Positions 9,013 through 17,905 of a stretch of 64,000 nucleotides of DNA are shown one piece after another. Origin of the DNA: Echinicola sp. 20G (GTDB lineage Bacteria; Bacteroidota; Bacteroidia; Cytophagales; Cyclobacteriaceae). Below the pieces are notes generated by a model. It was given only the letters and a program-made list of their open reading frames with translations. It was not told the DNA's origin and did no database searches. The stretch covers positions 2,858,501 to 2,922,500 of the forward strand of contig NZ_AP024154.1 in NCBI RefSeq assembly GCF_015533855.1, read 5' to 3'. The position numbers and the translations under genes are program-made. Each line of letters begins with the position of its first letter. Position 1 is the first letter of the stretch.

Positions 9013-11868
9013 TTAGAAAATGATAAATCTGATACCTGCCTGTCCATTGATTGAATACCATTCACTGGAAGTAATTCGATCTTTGTTGTCGCCAAGGTAT
9101 TGTACAAAAGGTTCATTGGTTAGGTTTCTTACCTCTGCAAATGCCTTGATCTTATCGGTGATGGAATAGGCACCGGAGAAGTCAATGGTGAAATTTTTGT
9201 CTACTGTGATGTAAAAGTCAGGGCCAAGGTTTTGGTTGATGGTCTCAATTGAAGAGCCTCTGTAGTTTCCTGCCAGACGAAGCATTAGACCATTTTTTTC
9301 ATAGAATAGTGCTGTGTTGAAAAGATCACTGGATTGATTAGGAAGACTGGTGATGTCTGTAGCCAATACGGTCCCGTTTTCATCCAAACGTGGCACTTCT
9401 AGTTCAGAGTGGATTTTGGTATAGTTGACATTCACACCAAAGCCACTCCAGAAGCCAGGCAATGTGGAGAACCTTTTGGTGATACCCATTTCAAAACCTA
9501 TTAAATAAGCATTTTCCAAGTTTTTAGGTTGAGTAACCAAATAACTGGTGCCATCAATGGTTTCCTGAGATAAGTCAGTGAAAATAAAGTTTTGGATGTC
9601 TTTATAGAATGCGCCTGCTGTAACCATTCCGATATCTTCCAAGAACCACTCACCCATCAAATCGTAGTTATTGGAGAAGGTAGGCTGAAGAGCCGTATTT
9701 CCTCTGGTGATTCTTGGGATACCCGTGGTGATATCAATATTCTCAGAAGGGCTTAGGCTACCAAAGTTAGGTCTACTGAAAGTTTTGGTATAGGCAGCTC
9801 TTAAGTTGACCTTTTCTTTAGGGCTATACTTCAAGTGAAGCATAGGCAGGAAGGCATTGTAGTCATTGTCACGAGTGATCGGAGTCACCTCACGAGTGGC
9901 TGCATCATAGGCAAAACTGTTCATGGTCAGCTTGGTGTATTCATTCCTAACTCCACCAATCAACTGAAGCTTGTCTGTCAAGTGGTAAGTCCCCATAAGG
10001 TATCCGGCATAAACATCCTCGGTTCCATTGTATTTGGTTGTGGCACTTGAACCTGGAGAGTAGTTGTTGATGTCATTGGCTGCCATGAATTCAGGGGTGA
10101 AAATTTCAAAAGTCTGACTTTGAGGCATAGGCTGAATGGCTAGTCCATCAAACTGTCCGTTAAGTTCACTGAAGAAAGTTCCCGGAGCAGGGAAATCCAT
10201 ACGCTGGAATTCGCTTAATGTACGAAGGGGAGCAGAATTAGGAATTCCTAGCAGCGCATTTGGTAAAAACACCAATGGTGTCATCATTGCTTCGTTTTTC
10301 TTGAAGCGGAATTTGCCTCCTGCTTTAAGACTGAATACTGGGTTGACATCCCAAGTGAAGTTAAGTTGTCCCACATTGTCTCTGTCCCTTTGATCAATCT
10401 GGTAAATGATCATTTGTTGAAGCGTTAACCTTTCTGGATCCAAGTAATCGTTTTCATTGGTAAGCTGTGGATCGAAATTAAGCGGGGTTATTCCATTACC
10501 ATCTGGAGCATCAAAGGAGTTGTAGATCAGTCCATCAGATGAACGTCCACCGAAATCTCCTTCTAGATTTTGGAAAAACTGGGCTATAGGCAATCCTCTT
10601 TGATCTTCAGGCATGCCTGGAGGGGTATCCAGTTTGTAGAACATGTCATAGGAAGAAACTTTCCAGTCCATTTTAAGGTTGGTGGCCAAATGATGCATCC
10701 CACCGAACTCAAAGCCTTTTAAGTGCGTGCGGTATTCTGACTCACGGTTGCTGTAGCGGTAACGGTTGTTGTCAAACTCATAATATGCTTCATAAACCGG
10801 ACGGATATCATCAAATTGATCTCTTACAAATCTGGCAAATAGCTTTTGGTTATCGTTAAATTCATACTCCAAAGCGGCATTTAAAGCCGTGGTACGTCTA
10901 GTTCCAAAGTACCTTTTGGCGTTCATGGTGTTGATGCTGTACCTTTCCGAAGGAATGGCTTTGCTGAGGTTATAATCCAAGACAATTTCATCAGAAGCAA
11001 AATTCCTGTTCCAAATTGATCCTGCGACCACTACACCAAACTTATCATTGAAGAAACGTTCTCCATAGACAAGGGAAGCATTATAACTTCCGTTTTGAGA
11101 TTTTTGATTGTATCCACCTGCAGCACTTACATTCAGCATGCGCTCTTGGGGAGCAGACCTGGTGACGAAATTGATTGAACCACCAATAGCATCGCCTTCC
11201 ATGTCTGGGGTGATGGCTTTACTCAGCTGCACATATTGGATCATTTCTGTTGGAATCGCATCCAATAAGGCATTTCTATTTCCTGCAAAATTTGAGCTTG
11301 GCAATCTTGTTCCATTGTAAAGGGTAGAAGACCAAGCATAAGGAGTCCCTCTCACACTTACTTGGTTGGCCTCTCCATGATAGCGGTTTACACTGGCCGC
11401 AGGGAGTCTTTGTACGGCTTCTGCTGCATTTCTATCTGGCAATTTACCAATTGCATCCGCAGCGATCACATCCATGATCGCCAAGGAGTTTTTCTTGATG
11501 GAAATGGCTTTCATCTGGGAAGGAACCATGGTGCCTTGGATAACATATTCTTCCAAGTCTCCAGAGGCTTCCTGCATCTGAACTGTACCTAGGGAGTTGG
11601 TACCAGCAGCCAATACAACTTCTTTGGTGATGGTTTCAAATCCAAGGTAACTTATTCGGACAGTCACATTGCCCGTAGGAAGGTTGGAGATTTCAAATTT
11701 ACCACTGAGGTCAGTAGGAGCTCCTTGACTGGGCTCCAGTACAAGTACATTGACACCGGGCAAGTAGCCAGCGCCATCAGAAATTCTTCCTGTTAGGGAA
11801 GCATGGTTTTGAGCCATTGAGAGGTTCAAAGCCAGAAGAAACATTAATAATGGTAATAGTTTTTTCAT
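9013..11868 (-). CDS. TonB-dependent receptor with carboxypeptidase-regulatory-like domain
   Basis: Outer-membrane receptor of 951 residues. The signal peptide is MKKLLPLLMFLLALNLSMAQ. I place the start at the ATG at 11868, because the upstream GTG at 11889 overlaps a -7 promoter element. A CarboxypepD_reg-like domain follows (about residues 22-105). The plug domain contains IGKLPDRNAAEAVQRLPAAS and VSVRGTPYAWSSTLYNG, typical of the large TIGR01782-like receptor group. A 22-strand barrel follows and ends in aromatic FIIF. It is not a SusC by length or motifs, and no SusD follows. It is cotranscribed with the phosphatase and lies next to a membrane-bound AraC regulator. Ligand unknown. Confidence 0.9.
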   Translation of the reverse strand: MKKLLPLLMFLLALNLSMAQNHASLTGRISDGAGYLPGVNVLVLEPSQGAPTDLSGKFEISNLPTGNVTVRISYLGFETITKEVVLAAGTNSLGTVQMQEASGDLEEYVIQGTMVPSQMKAISIKKNSLAIMDVIAADAIGKLPDRNAAEAVQRLPAASVNRYHGEANQVSVRGTPYAWSSTLYNGTRLPSSNFAGNRNALLDAIPTEMIQYVQLSKAITPDMEGDAIGGSINFVTRSAPQERMLNVSAAGGYNQKSQNGSYNASLVYGERFFNDKFGVVVAGSIWNRNFASDEIVLDYNLSKAIPSERYSINTMNAKRYFGTRRTTALNAALEYEFNDNQKLFARFVRDQFDDIRPVYEAYYEFDNNRYRYSNRESEYRTHLKGFEFGGMHHLATNLKMDWKVSSYDMFYKLDTPPGMPEDQRGLPIAQFFQNLEGDFGGRSSDGLIYNSFDAPDGNGITPLNFDPQLTNENDYLDPERLTLQQMIIYQIDQRDRDNVGQLNFTWDVNPVFSLKAGGKFRFKKNEAMMTPLVFLPNALLGIPNSAPLRTLSEFQRMDFPAPGTFFSELNGQFDGLAIQPMPQSQTFEIFTPEFMAANDINNYSPGSSATTKYNGTEDVYAGYLMGTYHLTDKLQLIGGVRNEYTKLTMNSFAYDAATREVTPITRDNDYNAFLPMLHLKYSPKEKVNLRAAYTKTFSRPNFGSLSPSENIDITTGIPRITRGNTALQPTFSNNYDLMGEWFLEDIGMVTAGAFYKDIQNFIFTDLSQETIDGTSYLVTQPKNLENAYLIGFEMGITKRFSTLPGFWSGFGVNVNYTKIHSELEVPRLDENGTVLATDITSLPNQSSDLFNTALFYEKNGLMLRLAGNYRGSSIETINQNLGPDFYITVDKNFTIDFSGAYSITDKIKAFAEVRNLTNEPFVQYLGDNKDRITSSEWYSINGQAGIRFIIF

Positions 11869-11888
11869 GGGTGTGAATAATTTTTTCA

Positions 11889-11896
11889 CAAACCTA
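11889..11896 (-). promoter_or_regulatory. -7 promoter element of the TonB receptor gene
   Basis: On the minus strand TAGGTTTG matches TAnnTTTG, 21 bases upstream of the ATG at 11868. It covers the GTG at 11889, which argues against that GTG as translation start. Confidence 0.45.
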
Positions 11897-12025
11897 TTGG
11901 GAATCTTCCTTGCAGTCGTCCGTGTAAATTTTAACGTACTGTGGAATGACTTTTTGGAATATAAATACTTTGTTTTCAGTTAGTTGCGTGTTGTTAATTA
12001 ATGGTTATCAAAAAATGAATGTGCC

Positions 12026-13111
12026 TTAATGCTGGAGTTGAATGGACTTTTTGTAGTCACTTGGACTGCATCCGGTTGCTTCTTTAAAGTATTTGTAAAA
12101 GGTGGATTTGGACTTGAAGCCACTTTCATAACCTATGACAGTGAGGTTGTCTTCATGTGGTTGTTGGAGTAACACTTTGGATTCTTCTATTCTTGCGGTA
12201 TTTACAAATTGATAAAAATTTTTACCTAGATGCATGTTCAAAGCTTGGGTGATTTTTAGTTTGGAAGTTTCAATCTCACCAGCAAGTTGATCAAGGTTGA
12301 AGTCAGGATCCAAGAATGGTTTTTTTTCTTTGAACAACTGATTGATCGAGTCGATTACTTGTTCCAATTCATTGCCCTCAATTTTGGAGTTGCGGTACTT
12401 GGGTTGTGGGCTGATATCTATTTTAAGAGAATTGTTATCAGATGTCTTTTGAAAGAAGAGCATTCTCGTTCTAATATGGATAACACTGAAAAATAAAAGC
12501 AACATTAGAAAGTAGTAAATGTAGCGTGAGGTTATTGGGAAACTGATATCCCAAATAAGCATGGTCCAGCCAAAAATGACCATACCAGAAAGTAAAAGGT
12601 TGCTTGAGGCGATAATTTTGGAGATTAAGGCTTTTTGCTGAAAGATTGGGTCTGTGCTTTTACCCTGTAGTTCTATGAAAGCGGAAATACTGTATGCAGT
12701 AAATGAGACAAAAACAGAAATGATAATGGTTAAATCATAAATATTGATAATCAGATCTGGGGTTTTCAGTACCAAAACCAAAATGACCATCATGATATTC
12801 AAGCCAAAGCCTATGAAAAAAGGAGAGGAGTGAAGGATGATCTGTGAGGAGGTCAAGGTTTTGTTTTGAATGGACTTCACATAGAAAAATAAAAGTGGTC
12901 CATACAATAGCGAGAAACATCCATGAAGTTTGTCAAAGAGCTCTTTGTCTTCAAAGGCCCAGTAGAGAATTCCTTTATAAAATAAATGACAGAAAATAAC
13001 CCCGAACAAGAGACTTAAATACAGGTCTTCCCCTTTATAGCGTTTATTGAGATAAATCAATAGTCCGCTTGTCAATGCCTGTAACATAACTACAGCGATC
13101 ATAATGCCCAT
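12026..13111 (-). CDS. Membrane-bound AraC-family transcriptional regulator
   Basis: A 361-residue protein. Residues about 1-215 hold six or seven hydrophobic helices. They are followed by a cytoplasmic linker and a C-terminal AraC-type double HTH (about 255-361), with NLDQLAGEIETSKLKITQALNMHLGKNFYQFVNTARIEESK and the second helix pair VIGYESGFKSKSTFYKYFKEATGCSPSDYKK. It is a membrane-tethered one-component regulator. It is encoded just upstream of, and on the same strand as, the TonB receptor/phosphatase pair, with a 136-base gap carrying a promoter. Control of that pair is likely. Signal unknown. Confidence 0.87.
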   Translation of the reverse strand: MGIMIAVVMLQALTSGLLIYLNKRYKGEDLYLSLLFGVIFCHLFYKGILYWAFEDKELFDKLHGCFSLLYGPLLFFYVKSIQNKTLTSSQIILHSSPFFIGFGLNIMMVILVLVLKTPDLIINIYDLTIIISVFVSFTAYSISAFIELQGKSTDPIFQQKALISKIIASSNLLLSGMVIFGWTMLIWDISFPITSRYIYYFLMLLLFFSVIHIRTRMLFFQKTSDNNSLKIDISPQPKYRNSKIEGNELEQVIDSINQLFKEKKPFLDPDFNLDQLAGEIETSKLKITQALNMHLGKNFYQFVNTARIEESKVLLQQPHEDNLTVIGYESGFKSKSTFYKYFKEATGCSPSDYKKSIQLQH

Positions 13112-13389
13112 AATATAAGTATTTAAGAATGTTCAGATAAAGAAGAGCTAAGTTTGTAGCTCTCTTTGGGTTCAATTTTGATACTACTGGATTTCCTTGC
13201 TTATCCAATTTTTAAAATTAACTATTGAACATTACTTGGCTGTTAACACCATGTTATGAAATGCTTCCAATGAAATGCATATGGAGAGACCTTGAATTCG
13301 TAATCAATGGTTCTAAGTGCGAAATAAAGGATTGACTTTTGAAGGTAAGAAGTGTTTTGTTTATAAAAGTGGTGAAAAATGCTTGTTAA

Positions 13390-15243
13390 TTATTTGCTCC
13401 ATTTATCTTTTAGCCATTGGACAAGTCTAAGGTCGTAACGGTCTGGAGCATCGTTATCAGGGTACAAAAGGAGCATGTTTTCCAAAGATTGTTGAACTTC
13501 TTTTTGATTTATATCTTGGATGTCTACGACATTTAGGGCTTGTACCCGGGAAAAAAGTTCTGGCGATCCAATACATTGCTTCAGGTATTTTAACCCTTCA
13601 TTTTGCTGACCATTTGAATATAAATATTCAGAAATTACTGGGGTGACTGCTGGTGATTGATCAGACATTTTATCCATTATTTTTTGAGCAAATGGTTTGG
13701 CTTTATCTCCTAATATCAAAATCCCTGTAGCTGCCCAATAGCGTACTACTGGATCCTGATTATCGAGTAGTTCAAAGAGTTTTTGAAGGTTTTTAACTTG
13801 TCCAGCAGCTGCCATGTTTGCAACATCTACCCAGAATTCTAGTGTTTCTGAAGGCAGGGTTTGCATATAATCATATAAGCTTCCATTGGGATATAAAATA
13901 TTTCTTTCTGTCTCCGGTATAAAGCCAGTGTCCTTAATTTGTAAACTCCAATTTCTGGTTTCTTTTCTTAGTGAATCCAAAATATCTGCATAGGCAGGGT
14001 CAGCAGCCAGATTATTAACTTCCCAAGGATCGCTTTCAGTATCGTAGAGTTCTTCAAAAGGTTTGGGTTCCCAAAAGGCGGATTGGTAGTCATTACACTG
14101 ACCATTAAGATAGGCCTGTTCCCAAGAAACCATGGAAGGAGCCTTCCAAAGGTAGTTGATATGTTGCCCATATATTCTATGGGGCATGTAATTGATAATA
14201 TAGCGGTAGCGGGGAGTTCGGATGGCTCGACTCATATCATATCTTTCATCCATTCTACCTCTAAACATAAATACCTGCCTGGGATCGGCTGTTTTTTGTT
14301 CGCCAAGAAAAGCATGACCTTGCATCCAGTTGGGGATGTCTTCCCCAATGATACTCATGAGAGTGGGAGCAAGATCGACAAAACTCACCATTCGATCAAC
14401 CTTATCGCCTGCGTTTAAGGCTGGAAAAATAGATTTGTACTTTTGAGGTATTCGGACAATCATGGGGATTCTAGTACCGGATTCATAGACAAAACGTTTG
14501 CTTCTTCCTAACACCCCACCATGGTCGCCAAAGTAAAAGACAATAGTGTTTTCCAAAAGCCCCTCGTCTTCCAATTCCTGTAGTTTCTCTCCTAACCAAG
14601 TATCCATATCTTCGATTTTGTCATAATACTGGGCCCAATCGTGGCGCATTTCTGGCGTGTCGGGGTGATAAGGGGGAAGCTTTACCTTTGCCGGGTCATG
14701 TCGGAGACTTTTATTGGGTATGGATTTATGGATGCTACTTTCGTGACTAATGGTATTGTTAAAAACAGCAAAAAAAGGTTTGCCAGCAGGTCTGTTTTTG
14801 TAATGGGCCTTTCTGGAACTTTCATCCCAAATATCTGCGGCTTGTTCAGGATCCATATTATAGTCCTCTTTACTATTATTGGTGCAATAGTATCCTGCTT
14901 TTCTGAGCAATTCCGGTAGCAATTGGATGATGTCAGATTTTGGATAATGACTTCGCATATGCTGATTGCCCCCAGAATTGGCATAAACACCCGTGATGAT
15001 GGTGTTTCGGGCTGGCGCACAGACAGGAGCATTGGCATAAGCATGCGTATAAAGAAAGCCTTCGCTCGCCAAATGATCCATATTAGGCGTAGTGGCAAAC
15101 TGGTCACCATAACAGCCAGCAAATGGACTATTGTCTTCACTGGTTAGCCAAATAATATTGGGAAGGTCTTTTGTTTGTCCCATAAGAGGACTTGAAAACA
15201 AAAAGATTACCGGAGCAAATAGGAATATGATGGGCTTGAACAT
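13390..15243 (-). CDS. Exported sulfatase with C-terminal HEAT-like region
   Basis: A 617-residue type I sulfatase with a signal peptide (cut near LMGQ, residue 23). The formylglycine motif is CAPAR (C75-R79), which needs an anaerobic or aerobic FGE-type activator encoded elsewhere. Metal-binding residues are in WLTSEDNSPFAGCYGD and FYFGDHGGVLGRSKRFVYESGTR. The form resembles N-sulfoglucosamine sulfohydrolase-like enzymes. Residues about 480-560 (LFELLDNQDPVVRYWAATGI and following) look like HEAT/PBS repeats. It is on the same strand as the glycan locus but separated from it by the frameshifted plus-strand gene and a hairpin, so cotranscription is unlikely. Substrate unknown. Confidence 0.87.
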   Translation of the reverse strand: MFKPIIFLFAPVIFLFSSPLMGQTKDLPNIIWLTSEDNSPFAGCYGDQFATTPNMDHLASEGFLYTHAYANAPVCAPARNTIITGVYANSGGNQHMRSHYPKSDIIQLLPELLRKAGYYCTNNSKEDYNMDPEQAADIWDESSRKAHYKNRPAGKPFFAVFNNTISHESSIHKSIPNKSLRHDPAKVKLPPYHPDTPEMRHDWAQYYDKIEDMDTWLGEKLQELEDEGLLENTIVFYFGDHGGVLGRSKRFVYESGTRIPMIVRIPQKYKSIFPALNAGDKVDRMVSFVDLAPTLMSIIGEDIPNWMQGHAFLGEQKTADPRQVFMFRGRMDERYDMSRAIRTPRYRYIINYMPHRIYGQHINYLWKAPSMVSWEQAYLNGQCNDYQSAFWEPKPFEELYDTESDPWEVNNLAADPAYADILDSLRKETRNWSLQIKDTGFIPETERNILYPNGSLYDYMQTLPSETLEFWVDVANMAAAGQVKNLQKLFELLDNQDPVVRYWAATGILILGDKAKPFAQKIMDKMSDQSPAVTPVISEYLYSNGQQNEGLKYLKQCIGSPELFSRVQALNVVDIQDINQKEVQQSLENMLLLYPDNDAPDRYDLRLVQWLKDKWSK

Positions 15244-15475
15244 TGATAAATATAATCAACTATTGAAAATCAGTTTCTTTACAGCTTTACCAATATATAC
15301 TTTATATAACATCAAGACAACTTGGTGAAATTTGAAAAAACGTGTCAAGATATTTAAAAAGGAATAATTTGGGTTTAACAGAAACAGGTGTTTTGTTTGC
15401 TTAAAGATTCTAGAAATGGATGAAATAGGCTACACTGGATTTTTATCTAATTAAAGACTAAAAAGCAAGTAAATA

Positions 15476-16073
15476 ATGAAGTTGAAATCGATTACTATTC
15501 TTTTGCTGATTTTTTTTTGTTAAAGTTTTAAGTACAAATGCCCAAAGCTCTAATGAGCTTAAAATGTATATTGGAACTTCTGATGCTAAACTATTGAGGA
15601 CTGGCTCTGAAGATGGAGCAGGAAGTTACGAAAGCTCAAACTTTGTAGAATTTGGTATTAAATACTTGAGAGGAGTTTCCAACCAACTATACCTTGAGAC
15701 AGGGCTGAACTATTCCTCCAGCGATGTGAAAATAACTCCAGTTTTTGTTGGAGAAAATAGTCCTTTATCGTCTTACAAGGAATTGAAATTAGTATCTGTG
15801 CCTATTAATGCTCATTATGAATTTTGGAAATATCTGTTTGTCAATGGAGGACCATTGTTGGATTTTGAAATTACAGACAATACCAACTGGATAGATTCTC
15901 AATCTGGCATAGGATATATTTTAGGTTTTGGAGGAAAGTACCGTTTCAATAAGTTGTCACTTTTTGTTAATCCTAATTTTAAACGACACGCTGTTGTTCC
16001 ATTCAAGAGGGAAAACAACCACCAGAAATTGACAGAGGTTGGGGTGCAGTTTGGATTGGGTTTTGAATTTTAG
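15476..16073 (+). pseudogene. Outer-membrane beta-barrel protein with a frameshift in the signal peptide
   Basis: The ATG at 15476 encodes MKLKSITILLLIFF, then runs into a stop just after a run of nine T (15510-15518). Removing one T restores an open frame that reads on through VKVLSTNAQSSNELKMYIG into the 15564-16073 frame. This gives a 198-residue protein with a normal signal peptide (cut after NAQ). The body consists of alternating beta strands (FVEFGIKYLRG, LYLETGLNYSS, GYILGFGGKYRF) and ends in FGLGFEF, as in small porin-like barrels. It may be a sequencing error, an inactivated gene, or slipped-strand phase variation. Without correction only an unexported fragment from 15564 is open. 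Function unknown. Confidence 0.75.
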
Positions 16074-16128
16074 GAATGGCCCTATGGTTCAGTTGAAAAA
16101 AAATAAGACAATGTTAGGGAAGGTTTAA

Positions 16129-16185
16129 GTCAAACTTTATCAAAAAGTTTGACCCCAGCTTACCGAGATAAACTGGGGTCAAACT
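16129..16185. terminator. Convergent-gene hairpin with a shared central arm
   Basis: A 13-bp perfect stem, agtttgaccccag (16146-16158) / ctggggtcaaact (16173-16185), lies between the barrel gene and the S1_11-like sulfatase gene. Upstream, gtcaaactt (16129-16137) can also pair with aagtttgac (16145-16153), so two mutually exclusive hairpins share the central arm. T-runs are weak on both sides. A terminator role is likely from position but not proven. Confidence 0.5.
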
Positions 16186-16235
16186 AGGTTTTATGAGAAT
16201 TTTTTAAGTGTCAGAACTTTCTTTTGGGGAACCAG

Positions 16236-17867
16236 TTATTCTTTAATGATACCTCGATCTTTATAGATCTGCATATAGTGCTGATCCAATTCTTCGGAGT
16301 CTTTATATTTGACACGCAATTCATCGAGCTTTTCTTTGAGGTCCTTTACTACGTCTTCATATTCTGGGGCATTATAGACATTGTTTAATTCCATAGGGTC
16401 TTTTTTGCGATCATACAATTCCCATTCGTCAATATCATAATAAAAATGAGTCAACTTATAATTTTCTGTTACGATTCCATAGTGGCGCTTAACCATGTGA
16501 AATCCAGGGTATTCATAGTAATGGTAATATACACCATCACGGGTCCATTCTTCAGGGTGTCCTTCTAATAAGGGCATTAGGCTTTCTCCCTGCATATTTT
16601 CTGGAGCTTCCACTCCAGCAGCTTCCAAGAACGTTTGAGCAAAATCAAGATTTTGAACCATGACACTGCTTTCGGTGCCCGCTTTGATTTTTTCAGGCCA
16701 CTTGATCAGTAAAGGTGTTTTGAAGGATTCATCATAGATAAATCTTTTGTCAAACCAACCGTGTTCTCCAAGATAGAAACCCTGATCTGAGGTGTATACG
16801 ACAATGGTATTTTCGCTTAGACCCTTTTCATCGAGGTAATCCAAAACTCGACCTACATTCTCATCAACAGCGGCAATACACCCAAGATAATCCTGCATGT
16901 ACCTTTGGTATTTCCATCTCATGAAATCTTCTTCACCCATGGAAGGGTATTGCTTTTTAAACTCTTCGTTAATTGGACCATAAACGTCATCCCATTCAGC
17001 TTTTTGTTCTGGGGTAAATCTGGAATATTTACTTTTGAAGACGTTAAAACCCCATTCCGATGGCTCTTCCACGCCCAGTTCTTTTGCAATGTCAGGGTAG
17101 ATTTTATTGTCCGCAGAAACAGTCATATGTTCTCTAATGTTCATTTCTGCCTCACGAGCAGCCGTTCCTCTACCCTCATAATCATCGAAAAGAGTTGCTG
17201 GTTCAGGGAAAGTACGTTTGGTAAACTCCTTATAATGACGCGGAGCAGGAAGCCATTCCCGGTGAGGAGCCTTATGGAGATAAAACAACATAAATGGTTT
17301 GTCCTCTTCTCTGCGGTTATCAAACCAGTCAAGGGTCAAATCAGTAATGATATCGGTTACATAACCCATGATCGTAGTATCTCCTTTATTGGTGATAAAT
17401 TCCGGGTTATAATAATCACCTTGATCAGGAAGGATTTTGAATTCATCAAATCCTTTTGGGTTATTGCCAAAATGAAGTTTACCGAACATGGCTGTTTGGT
17501 AGCCATTATCATGTAAAATTTGCGGAAAAGTCACATTGGTAGTGTCAAAGGGAAAAACATTGTCAATTTTTCCATGCATATGGGTGTGCATTCCCGTTAA
17601 GATGGTGGCTCGAGATGGCGCACAAATTGAATTGGTAACCGATGCATTGGTGAAAAGCATTCCTTTATTAGCAATGCGGTCAATATTGGGCGTCTCGATC
17701 AATTTATTGTCATAAGCACTGATCGCTTGGTAAGCATGGTCATCACTCATGATAAACACAATGTTGGGCCTTTTAGGTCCATTTGGTTTTTCTTTACAAG
17801 CCGAAAAGATAAATAGCCCGAGTATTGCTGTGATCAATATTCGATTGTTAAAAGTAAACTTATCCAT
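16236..17867 (-). CDS. Sulfatase lipoprotein, N-acetylglucosamine-6-sulfatase-like (S1_11 type)
   Basis: A 543-residue sulfatase with a lipobox (FIFSAC, C24) and formylglycine motif CAPSR (C82-R86). PNIVFIMSDDHAYQAISAYD supplies the paired Asp metal ligands, and YTSDQGFYLGEHGWFDKRFIYDESFKTPLLIKWP is the second metal/catalytic block. The overall pattern resembles the S1_11 GlcNAc-6-O-sulfatase group, but that specificity is an inference. It begins 38 bases after the GH43 stop and is the last gene of the minus-strand glycan locus. Surface or periplasmic anchoring by lipid is expected. Confidence 0.88.
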   Translation of the reverse strand: MDKFTFNNRILITAILGLFIFSACKEKPNGPKRPNIVFIMSDDHAYQAISAYDNKLIETPNIDRIANKGMLFTNASVTNSICAPSRATILTGMHTHMHGKIDNVFPFDTTNVTFPQILHDNGYQTAMFGKLHFGNNPKGFDEFKILPDQGDYYNPEFITNKGDTTIMGYVTDIITDLTLDWFDNRREEDKPFMLFYLHKAPHREWLPAPRHYKEFTKRTFPEPATLFDDYEGRGTAAREAEMNIREHMTVSADNKIYPDIAKELGVEEPSEWGFNVFKSKYSRFTPEQKAEWDDVYGPINEEFKKQYPSMGEEDFMRWKYQRYMQDYLGCIAAVDENVGRVLDYLDEKGLSENTIVVYTSDQGFYLGEHGWFDKRFIYDESFKTPLLIKWPEKIKAGTESSVMVQNLDFAQTFLEAAGVEAPENMQGESLMPLLEGHPEEWTRDGVYYHYYEYPGFHMVKRHYGIVTENYKLTHFYYDIDEWELYDRKKDPMELNNVYNAPEYEDVVKDLKEKLDELRVKYKDSEELDQHYMQIYKDRGIIKE

Positions 17868-17905
17868 TTTGTAGACTTTTTAGACTTTACTTTATGTTAA
17901 ATTAT

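Noticed and set aside
11869..11889. GTG at 11889 as the start of the TonB receptor
   Set aside because: It overlaps the -7 promoter match and adds a short second basic stretch; the ATG at 11868 gives a normal signal peptide.
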